From Ruminococcus sp. (lineage in GTDB: Bacteria; Bacillota; Clostridia; Oscillospirales; Acutalibacteraceae): DNA of 17,789 nucleotides. The notes under the pieces are model-generated. The model was not told the origin of the DNA. It did no database searches and worked only from the letters and a program-made list of their open reading frames with translations. The stretch is from NCBI GenBank assembly GCA_004558485.1, contig SFCS01000027.1, positions 1-17,789 of the forward strand, given 5' to 3'. Positions 1 to 7,798 of this stretch are shown in pieces. The translations under genes were made by a program, and so were the position numbers. Each line of letters opens with the position of its first letter. The first letter of the stretch is position 1.

Positions 1-1862
1 AGCAGGTTTTGCTGGGGGTTACGGGTTCTGGCAAAACCTTTACTATGGCGAATATTATCGCTAATGTCAACCGCCCGACCCTCGTTTTAGCACACAACAA
101 AACACTTGCCGCACAACTTTGTAGTGAGTTCCGCGAATTTTTCCCCGAAAACGCTGTTGAATATTTTGTTTCTTATTACGACTACTATCAGCCGGAGGCA
201 TATATCCCATCGACCGACACCTATATCGAAAAGGACTCCGCCATCAACGACAGCATTGACGAATTGCGTCACTCCGCGACCTCGGCACTGTCCGAGCGGC
301 GGGATGTCATCATCGTTGCCAGCGTGTCCTGCATCTACAGCCTCGGTGCGCCGGAGGACTATCGCAGCATGATGGAGCCGCTGCGCCCCGGTATGCACAT
401 TGAGCGCGATGCGCTGCTCGAACGCCTGGTGGCGCTGCAATATGAGCGCAACGACATCCAGTTTGTCCGCAACAAGTTTCGCGTGCGCGGCGATGTGGTG
501 GAAATCTTTCCCGCCAACCGGGAGGACACCGCGATCCGCGTGGAGTTTTTCGGTGACGAGATCGACCGCATCAGCGAGATCAATCCCCTGACCGGCGAGC
601 GGAAGGCGGATTTGCAATATGTTTCCATCTATTCCGCATCGCACTATATCGTGCCGCCGGAAAAGATGGAGGCCGCCATCGGCGAGATCGAACGGGAACT
701 GGATGAGCGGGTGGACTACTTCAAAAAAGAGGGCAAGCTGCTGGAGGCGGAACGCATCTTGCAGCGCACCCGCTATGACATCGAAATGCTGCGGGAGATC
801 GGCTTCTGCAAGGGCATCGAGAACTATTCCCGCACCCTCACCGGCAGAGCGCCCGGCTCGATGCCGTATACGCTGCTCGACTATTTCCCCGATGATTTTC
901 TGCTGTTCGTGGACGAGTCGCATGTCACGCTGCCGCAGGTGCGGGGGATGTACGGCGGCGACCTTGCCCGCAAAAAAAGCCTTGTGGATTTCGGCTTCCG
1001 TCTGCCGAGCGCCTATGATAACCGCCCGCTGAATTTCGATGAGTTTTATGGACATATTCATCAGGCTGTGTATGTGTCGGCGACGCCCGGCGAATTTGAG
1101 CGGGATCACGCGGCACAGACCGTGGAGCAGATCCTCCGCCCCACGGGACTGACCGATCCCGAGGTTTTCGTCAAGCCCGTGGAGGGACAGATCGACGACC
1201 TCATGGAGGAGATCCGTCTGCGCACCGCAAAGGGCGAACGCACGCTGGTCACGACCCTCACCAAGAAGATGGCAGAGGATCTGACGCACTTTTTGGAGGA
1301 AAACGGGATAAAGGTGCGGTATATGCACCATGATATTGACACCATGGAGCGCATGGAGATCATCCGCGATCTGCGGCTCGGAGAATTTGATGTGCTCGTC
1401 GGCATCAACCTGCTGCGCGAAGGACTGGACATACCCGAGGTGTCGCTTGTCGCTATCCTTGACGCGGACAAGGAGGGCTTTCTCCGCTCGGAGACCTCCC
1501 TTGTACAGACCATCGGCCGTGCTGCGCGCAACGCGGGCGGACAGGTCATCATGTATGCCGATGCCGTCACGCCGTCCATGGAAAACGCCATCCGTGAGAC
1601 CAACCGCCGCCGCGAGATCCAAATGCAGTATAACAAAGAGCACGGCATCACCCCGCGCACCATCGTGAAGGAGGTGCGGGAGCTTATCGACATCCGCACC
1701 CACAAGGATGTGCCGAAGGATCTGAAAAAGCTCAGCCGCGCCGAGCGGGCACAGATGATCGATCAACTGAAAAAGGAAATGAAGAACGCCGCAAAGCTGT
1801 TGGAATTTGAGCACGCCGCCTATCTGCGCGACCGCATTGCCGAGCTGGAAAACGGCAAATAA
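1..1862 (+). CDS. uvrB: UvrABC system protein B (excinuclease subunit), 5'-truncated by window edge
   Basis: UvrB is the damage-verifying DNA helicase-like subunit of nucleotide excision repair. It is loaded on DNA by UvrA and then recruits UvrC. The reading frame is open from base 3 and gives about 619 residues. Visible are the Walker A motif GVTGSGKT within the first dozen residues, the beta-hairpin region rich in tyrosines (YYDYYQPEAYIP), the DESH Walker B motif, the GINLLREGLDIPEVSL and QTIGRAARN helicase motifs, and a C-terminal UVR domain (about the last 40 residues) that contacts UvrA/UvrC. Compared with B. subtilis UvrB (661 aa), about 34 N-terminal residues are missing, so the true start lies upstream of the window. 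A TTG at 9 falls inside the Walker A strand and is not the start. Its stop codon is fused to the uvrA ribosome binding site. Confidence 0.98.
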   Translation, partial: QVLLGVTGSGKTFTMANIIANVNRPTLVLAHNKTLAAQLCSEFREFFPENAVEYFVSYYDYYQPEAYIPSTDTYIEKDSAINDSIDELRHSATSALSERRDVIIVASVSCIYSLGAPEDYRSMMEPLRPGMHIERDALLERLVALQYERNDIQFVRNKFRVRGDVVEIFPANREDTAIRVEFFGDEIDRISEINPLTGERKADLQYVSIYSASHYIVPPEKMEAAIGEIERELDERVDYFKKEGKLLEAERILQRTRYDIEMLREIGFCKGIENYSRTLTGRAPGSMPYTLLDYFPDDFLLFVDESHVTLPQVRGMYGGDLARKKSLVDFGFRLPSAYDNRPLNFDEFYGHIHQAVYVSATPGEFERDHAAQTVEQILRPTGLTDPEVFVKPVEGQIDDLMEEIRLRTAKGERTLVTTLTKKMAEDLTHFLEENGIKVRYMHHDIDTMERMEIIRDLRLGEFDVLVGINLLREGLDIPEVSLVAILDADKEGFLRSETSLVQTIGRAARNAGGQVIMYADAVTPSMENAIRETNRRREIQMQYNKEHGITPRTIVKEVRELIDIRTHKDVPKDLKKLSRAERAQMIDQLKKEMKNAAKLLEFEHAAYLRDRIAELENGK

Positions 1863-1872
1863 GGAGGACAAC

Positions 1873-4698
1873 ATGGCAGATCTCGAGATCCGTGTCAAAG
1901 GGGCACGGGAACACAATTTGAAGAATGTCAGCCTGCGCATCCCGCGGGACAAGCTGATTGTTTTCACGGGACTTTCCGGCAGCGGCAAGTCCTCGCTGGC
2001 GTTTGATACGCTGTATGCCGAGGGGCAGAGACGGTATATGGAGAGCCTTTCGTCCTATGCCCGCCAGTTTCTCGGCATGATGGAAAAGCCGGATGTGGAC
2101 AGCATCGACGGTCTGTCTCCCGCCATTTCCATTGACCAAAAGACCACCTCGAAAAATCCGCGTTCCACTGTGGGAACGGTGACGGAAATTTACGACTACC
2201 TTCGTCTTTTGTATGCACGCATCGGTCTGCCGCACTGTCCCGTTTGCGGAAAGCCCATCCGTCAGCAGACGCTCGACGAGATCGTGGACAGCATCCTGAC
2301 GCTGCCGGAGGGCACGCGCATCCAGCTGCTCGCGCCCATCGTGCGCGGCAGGAAGGGCGAATATATCAAGGAATTTGAAAATGCCCGCCGCTCCGGCTTT
2401 GTGCGCGCCCGCGTGGACGGGGAGCAGGTGGAGCTTGCCGACGAGATCAAGCTGGACAAACAGAAAAAGCACACCATCGAAATTGTGGTCGACCGTCTGG
2501 TGGTGAGACCGGATGTGCGCGGACGGCTGTCCGACTCCGTGGAAACGGCGGTGGGACTTGCCGACGGGCTGCTGACGGTGGATGTGGTCGGCGGGAAAGA
2601 GCTGAAATTTTCACAGAACTATGCCTGCCCCGAGCACGGTGTGAGCATCGAAGAGCTGACGCCGCGTATGTTCTCGTTCAACAACCCGTTCGGCGCGTGC
2701 CCGACCTGCACGGGCCTCGGCATGCAGTATGCCATCGATCCCGACCTCGTTTTGCCGGATCGCTCGCTTTCGATAAACGAAGGCGCGATCCGCGCCTCCG
2801 GCTGGTCGGTCAAGGACGGCACAATCGCGCGGATGTATTTCACCGGCCTTGCGGCACACTACGGCTTTTCACTGGATACGCCGATAAAGGCGCTGCCGAA
2901 AAAGATCGTTGACATCCTCCTCTACGGCAACGGCAAGGAGCGGTTCAAGGTGACGCGCACCGGCGAATACGGCCACGGGGAATACAGCGCCACCTTTGAG
3001 GGTGTTATTCCGAATCTGCAGCGGCGGTATGAACAGACGACAAGCGACTGGGCAAAACGGGAGCTTGAAGTGTATATGCGGGAAATTCCGTGTCCCGCCT
3101 GCGGCGGCAAGCGGCTGAAGCCGGAAAGCCTGTCGGTGACGGTGGGGGGCAAGAACATCGTGGAGCTGACGCAGCTTTCGGTGACGGAGGCGCTGGCATT
3201 TCTCGACACGCTGGAGCTGTCCGAACGGGAAAAGCTCGTTGCCGGTCGGGTGCTCAAGGAGGTGCGCGAGCGGCTCGGCTTTTTGAACAGCGTGGGACTG
3301 AACTATCTCACCCTGTCCCGCCGTTCGGGAACGCTGTCCGGCGGTGAAAGTCAGCGCATCCGTCTGGCGACGCAGATCGGCTCCTATCTCATGGGTGTTT
3401 TGTATATACTTGATGAACCGAGCATCGGTCTGCATCAGCGGGATAACGACAAGCTGCTTGCGACCTTAAAACGCCTGCGCGATCTCGGCAATACGCTCAT
3501 CGTGGTCGAGCACGACGAGGACACCATGCGGGCGGCGGACTGGATCGTGGATGTCGGGCCGGGCGCGGGCATGCACGGCGGCGAGATCGTCTACAGCGGC
3601 CCTGCCGACGAGATCGTCAACTGCGAGCGCTCGGTGACGGGGCAATATCTGAGCGGCAAAAAGTACATCCCCGTCCCCGCCGTGCGGCGCGCCGGCAACG
3701 GTCATCTTCTGACGGTTCGCGGCGCAGCGGAGAATAACCTCAAACACATCGATGTGTCCTTCAAGGAGGGCGCTTTCAATGTCGTGACCGGCGTTTCCGG
3801 CAGCGGCAAATCGTCGCTTGTGAACGAAATTCTGTATAAACGGTTGGCGGCGGACTTAAACGGTGCGTCCACCCATCCGGGCAAGCATGACCGCATAGAG
3901 GGTCTGGAGTTTTTTGATAAGGTTATCAACATCGACCAGGCGCCGATCGGCAGAACGCCGCGCTCCAATCCCGCAACCTACACCGGCGTTTTCAACGACA
4001 TCCGCGACCTGTTTGCATCGACGAACGATGCCAAAATGCGCGGCTATACCGCGGGGCGGTTCTCCTTCAATGTGAAGGGCGGCAGATGCGAGGCGTGTCA
4101 GGGCGACGGCATTTTGAAAATCGAGATGCACTTTTTGCCGGATGTGTATGTGCCGTGCGAGGTGTGCAAGGGCAAACGGTATAACCGCGAGACGCTGGAG
4201 GTGCAATATAAAGGAAAAAATATCAGCGATGTGCTGAAAATGACGGTGGAGGAGGGCGTGGCGTTCTTTGAGAACCAGCCCCGCATCGCCCGCAAGCTGC
4301 AAACGCTCGCGGAGGTGGGACTCGGCTATATCGAGATCGGACAGCCCGCCACCACCCTGTCCGGCGGCGAGGCGCAGCGGGTGAAGCTGGCGACCGAGCT
4401 TTCCAAGCGCTCCACCGGTAAAACCGTGTATATTCTCGATGAACCGACCACGGGACTGCACACCGCAGATGTGCACCAGCTCCTCGGCATTTTGCAAAAG
4501 CTGGTGGACGGCGGCAACACCGTCATCGTGATCGAGCACAATCTCGATGTCATCAAAAGCGCCGACTATGTGCTCGACCTCGGACCGGAGGGCGGCGACC
4601 GCGGCGGCACACTGGTGGCGGCGGGAACGCCGGAGGAAATTGCGGAAAATCCCGCCTCCTACACGGGGCAGTATCTGAAACGGGTCTTGCAGGACTAG
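1873..4698 (+). CDS. uvrA: UvrABC system protein A (excinuclease ATPase subunit)
   Basis: UvrA is the dimeric ABC-type ATPase that scans DNA for lesions and hands them to UvrB. The product is 941 aa, the usual full length. It has two ABC modules: Walker A GLSGSGKSS near residue 35 with signature LSGGESQRIRLA and Walker B YILDEPSIGLH, then Walker A GVSGSGKSS with signature LSGGEAQRVKLA and YILDEPTTGLH. The second zinc module has C739, C742, C762 and C765. The first has C252, H255, C276 and C279, so one cysteine is replaced by histidine. The start was chosen at the ATG at 1873 because AAGGAGG (1861-1867) sits 5 bases before it; the frame is open further upstream, but that part lies inside uvrB. 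The gap to uvrB is 10 bases and TAAGGAGG holds both the uvrB stop and this Shine-Dalgarno, which suggests translational coupling. Confidence 0.98.
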   Translation: MADLEIRVKGAREHNLKNVSLRIPRDKLIVFTGLSGSGKSSLAFDTLYAEGQRRYMESLSSYARQFLGMMEKPDVDSIDGLSPAISIDQKTTSKNPRSTVGTVTEIYDYLRLLYARIGLPHCPVCGKPIRQQTLDEIVDSILTLPEGTRIQLLAPIVRGRKGEYIKEFENARRSGFVRARVDGEQVELADEIKLDKQKKHTIEIVVDRLVVRPDVRGRLSDSVETAVGLADGLLTVDVVGGKELKFSQNYACPEHGVSIEELTPRMFSFNNPFGACPTCTGLGMQYAIDPDLVLPDRSLSINEGAIRASGWSVKDGTIARMYFTGLAAHYGFSLDTPIKALPKKIVDILLYGNGKERFKVTRTGEYGHGEYSATFEGVIPNLQRRYEQTTSDWAKRELEVYMREIPCPACGGKRLKPESLSVTVGGKNIVELTQLSVTEALAFLDTLELSEREKLVAGRVLKEVRERLGFLNSVGLNYLTLSRRSGTLSGGESQRIRLATQIGSYLMGVLYILDEPSIGLHQRDNDKLLATLKRLRDLGNTLIVVEHDEDTMRAADWIVDVGPGAGMHGGEIVYSGPADEIVNCERSVTGQYLSGKKYIPVPAVRRAGNGHLLTVRGAAENNLKHIDVSFKEGAFNVVTGVSGSGKSSLVNEILYKRLAADLNGASTHPGKHDRIEGLEFFDKVINIDQAPIGRTPRSNPATYTGVFNDIRDLFASTNDAKMRGYTAGRFSFNVKGGRCEACQGDGILKIEMHFLPDVYVPCEVCKGKRYNRETLEVQYKGKNISDVLKMTVEEGVAFFENQPRIARKLQTLAEVGLGYIEIGQPATTLSGGEAQRVKLATELSKRSTGKTVYILDEPTTGLHTADVHQLLGILQKLVDGGNTVIVIEHNLDVIKSADYVLDLGPEGGDRGGTLVAAGTPEEIAENPASYTGQYLKRVLQD

Positions 4699-4719
4699 AA
4701 TTTACAAATCCGACATACA

Positions 4720-4748
4720 CTGTCACCCATCCTGCGGTATCATATACT
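4720..4748 (+). promoter_or_regulatory. Sigma-A-type promoter for the DUF5685/J-domain pair
   Basis: A -35 element CTGTCA (4720-4725; 4 of 6 matches to TTGACA) is followed after exactly 17 bases by a -10 element TATACT (4743-4748; 5 of 6). Transcription would start near 4755, only about 15 bases before the ATG at 4770 and just ahead of the AGGAGGG ribosome binding site. The -10 lies within an imperfect inverted repeat (4732-4740 against 4744-4752) that would pair over nine positions if two G-U pairs are allowed. That repeat could be an operator, but this is only a guess. Confidence 0.6.
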
Positions 4749-4769
4749 GTAGAACAGGAGGGCGGACGG

Positions 4770-5648
4770 ATGTTCGGGTATGTGCGGATCTATAAACCGG
4801 AGCTGCGGATGCGGGAATATGAGCAGTATCGCGGTGTGTATTGCAGCCTTTGCAAGCATCTCGGCAGCCGCTACGGCGCTGCACTGCGCCTGACCCTCAG
4901 CTATGACATGACCTTTTTGGCGCTGCTGACGATGGCGCTGAAAACGGAGGGCGTCGGCTTTTGCAAGAGCCGCTGCACCTATAACCCCGTAAAGCGCTGT
5001 CTTGCCTGCAGCGATGCAGAAACGCTCGATAAAACGGCGGACACGGCGGCGCTTCTCAGTTACTATCAGTGCCTCGACACCCTTGATGACGAGCGTTTTT
5101 TTCGCAGCCTCAAAGCGCGGCTGATGCTGCCGTTTCTGCGTCGGTATCACCGCAAGGCAAAAAAGCGGCAGCCGGCGCTTGACGCCGTGATTGCCGAAAT
5201 GATGCAAAAGCAGGCGGCGGTCGAGGCGGCAAAGACCGCGTCGCTCGACGCGGCGGCGGAGCCGTTTGCCGCCTTTATGCAGGCGCTGTTCTCGCCGCTC
5301 GGTGAGGGTACGCAGCAAACGGTGCTTGCCCGTTTCGGCTATTGCCTCGGCAGATACATCTATCTTGCGGATGCGGCGGAGGACATGGAGGAGGACGGCA
5401 GACACGGACGGTACAATCCGTTTGTGCTGTGCCGCAGCGTCAATGTCAACGACCCCGCGGCGGTGGCGGCATGTCGGCAGTATGCGGGCGAGGTGCTGCG
5501 CAGCTGTCAGGCGGAATGTATCGCCGCCTATGACCTTTTGGAGATCCGCCGTTTCGACGGCATTTTGAAAAATATTCTGGAATGCGGCGTGTCCGATACG
5601 CTGTCGCGCATTTTGTCGGACGAGCGCCCGAGAAAGGACAAACGATGA
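4770..5648 (+). CDS. DUF5685-type protein, Cys-containing, possible isoprenoid-synthase-like fold
   Basis: The product is 292 aa with no signal peptide or clear membrane segment. I recognise it as DUF5685-type, a Firmicutes family without an assigned function. The N-terminus has a C25-x2-C28 pair in YCSLCKHLG followed by a SYDMTFLALL helix. A second cluster, C65, C69, C77 and C80, could bind metal with the first. Further on are D103, D106 and D107 (CLDTLDDERF), and D201, D205 and D209 in YLADAAEDMEEDGRHGRYNPF-like sequence. The spacing and the GR-x-NP tail resemble the second aspartate motif of squalene/phytoene synthases. That resemblance is my inference and catalysis is not shown. The start ATG at 4770 follows AGGAGGG (4757-4763). 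It overlaps the J-domain gene by ATGA, so the two are probably made together. Confidence 0.75.
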   Translation: MFGYVRIYKPELRMREYEQYRGVYCSLCKHLGSRYGAALRLTLSYDMTFLALLTMALKTEGVGFCKSRCTYNPVKRCLACSDAETLDKTADTAALLSYYQCLDTLDDERFFRSLKARLMLPFLRRYHRKAKKRQPALDAVIAEMMQKQAAVEAAKTASLDAAAEPFAAFMQALFSPLGEGTQQTVLARFGYCLGRYIYLADAAEDMEEDGRHGRYNPFVLCRSVNVNDPAAVAACRQYAGEVLRSCQAECIAAYDLLEIRRFDGILKNILECGVSDTLSRILSDERPRKDKR

Positions 5649-6229
5649 GTATGCAGGATCCGTATGCCGTTTTGGGCATTTCGCCGCAGGCGACCGACGC
5701 CGAGGTGAAGGCCGCCTATCGCGAAATGGCGCGCAAATATCATCCCGATAACTATGCCGACAACCCGCTTTCCGAGCTGGCACAGGAGAAGATGCAGGAG
5801 ATCAACGAGGCATATGACGCCATCATCCGTATGCGTCAACAGGGCGCTGCGGGCAGCAGCACGACCGGCACGAACTATGCGGATGTGCGCGCGCTCATCC
5901 GCGACAACCGCATTCTCGATGCGGAAATGCTGCTCGACGGCGTGCCGGTCGGCAGCCGCGACGCGGAGTGGCATTTTCTCAAGGGCAGCGTCTTGTACCG
6001 TAAGGGCTGGCTTGAGGATGCCTACACGCATTATACCGCCGCCTGCCGCATGAATCCGAACAACGCGGAATACCGTGCGGCGCAGGCGCACATGGAGACG
6101 GGACGCCGAAACGGCGGCTATCGCACCACCAACCAGGGCGGCTGCAGTGCCTGTGACATGTGCTCGGGGCTGTTGTGCGCGGATTGCTGCTGTGAATGTA
6201 TGGGCGGTGACCTGATCCGTTGCTGTTGA
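5645..6229 (+). CDS. J-domain protein with TPR-like middle and cysteine-rich C-terminal tail
   Basis: The product is 194 aa. Residues 4-68 form a J domain (DPYAVLGISPQATDAEVKAAYR, HPD at 33-35, then the KMQEINEAYDAI helix), which in characterised proteins stimulates the ATPase of an Hsp70. Residues of about 75-155 look like TPR helices (AEWHFLKGSVLYRKGWLEDAYTHY). The last 32 residues carry ten cysteines (167, 170, 173, 178, 181-183, 185, 193, 194), suggesting metal or iron-sulfur binding or acylation. The zinc finger and substrate-binding domains of DnaJ itself are absent, so this is a specialised J protein. The ATG at 5645 is preceded by AAAGGA (5633-5638) and overlaps the DUF5685-type stop codon by four bases. 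No Hsp70 gene is in the window. Confidence 0.85.
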   Translation: MSMQDPYAVLGISPQATDAEVKAAYREMARKYHPDNYADNPLSELAQEKMQEINEAYDAIIRMRQQGAAGSSTTGTNYADVRALIRDNRILDAEMLLDGVPVGSRDAEWHFLKGSVLYRKGWLEDAYTHYTAACRMNPNNAEYRAAQAHMETGRRNGGYRTTNQGGCSACDMCSGLLCADCCCECMGGDLIRCC

Positions 6230-6236
6230 AAATTCG

Positions 6237-6275
6237 GCTCTGTGCGGACACAAGCGGTGCGCACAGAGCTTTTTT
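6237..6275 (+). terminator. Intrinsic terminator after the J-domain gene, abutting the next gene's ribosome binding site
   Basis: A perfect 10-bp stem, GCTCTGTGCG (6237-6246) with CGCACAGAGC (6260-6269), encloses a 13-base loop and runs into six T residues (6270-6275). It starts 7 bases after the J-domain stop codon. The Shine-Dalgarno of the next gene (AAGGTGG, from 6278) begins two bases after the T-run, leaving no room for a separate promoter between them. Confidence 0.88.
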
Positions 6276-6292
6276 GCAAGGTGGTGAAACCG

Positions 6293-6829
6293 ATGAAAAA
6301 CGGTGCAAGGGTCGCCCTGACCGGCGTTGTCTGTGCGCTGGCGGTCGTGGTGATGCTGCTGACGGCGCTGCCGACGATGCAGATCGGGCTGCCGGTGGTT
6401 GCAGGCGCGCTGCTGATCGTGCCGGTGGTGGAGTGCGGCGTGCGTTGGGGCGTGACCGGCTATGCGGCGACGGCTGTTTTGTCTTTGCTTTTGGCGCCGT
6501 CGATGGAGTCAAAGCTGCTTTTTCTGATGTTTTTCGGGTATTATCCCGTCATCAAAGCGCTGATCGAGCGCCTGCGGGCAAGACCGCTGCGCATCCTTTT
6601 GAAGCTGCTGCTGTTCAACGGCGCAATGCTGCTCACCTATTTCGTGCTGCTGCGGTTCACGACGGCGATCGATCCGCAGGAGTTTACCATCGCCGGTGTA
6701 TACCTGCCGGGGGTGGTGCTGGCGTTCGGCAATGTGGTTTTTTGCGTGTATGATGTCGCGCTGACGCGGCTTGTCGGCTTGTATCTGCGCGTGTGGCAGC
6801 CGCGGGTGCGGCGCTGGCTGCATTTTTGA
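6293..6829 (+). CDS. Small polytopic membrane protein, function unknown (ECF S-component-like topology)
   Basis: The product is 178 aa and very hydrophobic. By eye there are five or six membrane helices: residues about 6-26, 29-48, 52-70, 75-90, 101-122 and 136-165, with positive loops (IERLRARPLR) between helices four and five and a basic C-terminus (RVWQPRVRRWLHF). The size and the run of six short helices recall substrate-binding S components of ECF vitamin transporters, but I see no diagnostic motif and the true function is unknown. The ATG at 6293 was chosen because AAGGTGGTG (6278-6286) lies 6 bases upstream; the frame is open back to 6242, but that would read through the terminator hairpin. 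The gene stands between a terminator and a promoter and so may be expressed by read-through or conditional antitermination. Confidence 0.8.
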   Translation: MKNGARVALTGVVCALAVVVMLLTALPTMQIGLPVVAGALLIVPVVECGVRWGVTGYAATAVLSLLLAPSMESKLLFLMFFGYYPVIKALIERLRARPLRILLKLLLFNGAMLLTYFVLLRFTTAIDPQEFTIAGVYLPGVVLAFGNVVFCVYDVALTRLVGLYLRVWQPRVRRWLHF

Positions 6830-6852
6830 TTTTGCAGGATGGAAGATTGCTC

Positions 6853-6881
6853 TTGCATTTTCGGCAAAACGGCGGTATACT
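6853..6881 (+). promoter_or_regulatory. Sigma-A-type promoter of the rpiR-cmk-plsC-ispH/rpsA operon
   Basis: TTGCAT (6853-6858) and TATACT (6876-6881) are separated by 17 bases, a good match to the housekeeping consensus. The expected transcription start is near 6888. The region has no open gene of its own and lies between the membrane protein stop codon (6829) and the rpiR-type start (6920). Confidence 0.7.
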
Positions 6882-6886
6882 GAACC

Positions 6887-6903
6887 CTGGCGCAAAGCGC
6901 CGG
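6887..6903 (+). other. Hairpin or operator palindrome at the predicted mRNA 5' end
   Basis: CTGGCGC (6887-6893) and GCGCCGG (6897-6903) pair around an AAA loop, seven pairs with one G-T. It sits exactly at the predicted start of the transcript and touches the first bases of the GGAGAGGGG ribosome binding site (6902-6910). As RNA it could protect the 5' end or tune initiation; as DNA it could be an operator for the RpiR-type product. There is no T-run, so it is not a terminator. Confidence 0.4.
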
Positions 6904-6919
6904 AGAGGGGACAAAGGGT

Positions 6920-7798
6920 ATGGAAGACAATTTGATCGCATTGATCACGGCTCATATCTCAACATTCTCCAAGGGGCAGAAAAAAATTGCACAATACATT
7001 GCGGAGCACTATGACGAGGCGGCGTTTATGACGGCGCTGCGTCTCGGTCAGACGGTCGGCACGAGCGAATCCACGGTGGTGCGCTTTGCGGCGCAGCTCG
7101 GCTTTGACGGCTATCCGGAGATGCAGGCGGCGATGCAGGAGCTGATCCGCAGCCGCTTAACGACGCTGCAGCGCATCGAGGTCAGCCGTGCACGCATGAC
7201 CGACGACGAGGTGCTGGAGGATGTGATGTCCTATGACATGCAGAACATCCGCAAAACGATGGAAGAGATCCCCCGCGCCGTGTTCAATGCGGCAGCGGAC
7301 GCGCTGACGAAAGCGCGCAAGGTGTATATATTCGGAGCGGGCAGCTGTCAGGCGCTTGCCACCTTTGCCGCCTACTATCTGCGGCTGTTTCTCGATGATG
7401 TCTGTCTCATTCAGGCGACGGGGCAGTCGGAGATTTTTGAAGAAATGCTGCGCATCTCGGACGAGGATGCCGTGCTCGGCATCAGCTTTCCGCGCTATTC
7501 GAGCCGCGCAGTCAAGACCATGCGCTATGCCGACCGCAAGGGAGCCAAGGTGATTGCCGTCACCGACAGTAAGGCGTCGCCCATTGCGGCATATGCCACT
7601 CACCTTCTCTTGGCACACAGCGATATGGCGTCGGTGGTGGACTCGCTGACGGCGCCGCTAAGCGTCATCAACGCGCTGATCGTCGCGGTGTCGCTGCGGC
7701 GGCTGGAGGCGCGGCGGGAGCTGCTCACGGAGCTTGAAAACCTGTGGAACAGCCAGGAGGTCTATCTGTCGGCGGACGAGGATGATACCCATGCCTAA
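6920..7798 (+). CDS. MurR/RpiR-family transcriptional regulator (HTH + SIS domain)
   Basis: The product is 292 aa, the usual length for the family. Residues 1-80 form the HTH_6 domain (KGQKKIAQYIAEHYDEAAFMT, then TVGTSESTVVRFAAQLGFDGYPE). Residues of about 125-255 form a SIS domain (KVYIFGAGSCQALATFAAYY; later GISFPRYSSRAVKTM and KVIAVTDSKASPIA), which binds phosphosugars in studied members. Start ATG at 6920, with GGAGAGGGG 9 bases upstream. It is the first gene of a tightly packed run of housekeeping genes, and its last 8 bases overlap the flavoprotein gene. No sugar catabolic gene lies nearby, so its effector and targets cannot be inferred from context. Control of its own operon through the palindrome at 6887-6903 is possible but unproven. 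Confidence 0.92.
   Translation: MEDNLIALITAHISTFSKGQKKIAQYIAEHYDEAAFMTALRLGQTVGTSESTVVRFAAQLGFDGYPEMQAAMQELIRSRLTTLQRIEVSRARMTDDEVLEDVMSYDMQNIRKTMEEIPRAVFNAAADALTKARKVYIFGAGSCQALATFAAYYLRLFLDDVCLIQATGQSEIFEEMLRISDEDAVLGISFPRYSSRAVKTMRYADRKGAKVIAVTDSKASPIAAYATHLLLAHSDMASVVDSLTAPLSVINALIVAVSLRRLEARRELLTELENLWNSQEVYLSADEDDTHA

Noticed and set aside
87..1988. A 633-codon open frame on the minus strand opposite uvrB
   Set aside because: It mirrors a clear UvrB, has no recognisable domain, reads across the uvrB-uvrA junction and has low-complexity His/Arg/Leu-rich sequence expected from the reverse frame of GC-rich codons.
4699..4769. Terminator after uvrA
   Set aside because: The only inverted repeat here (4732-4752) has no T-run and overlaps a good -10 element, so it is not called a terminator.
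4740..5783. A 347-codon minus-strand open frame opposite the DUF5685-type gene
   Set aside because: The plus-strand frame has a promoter, a ribosome binding site, translational coupling to the J-domain gene and a recognisable family; the reverse frame has none of these.
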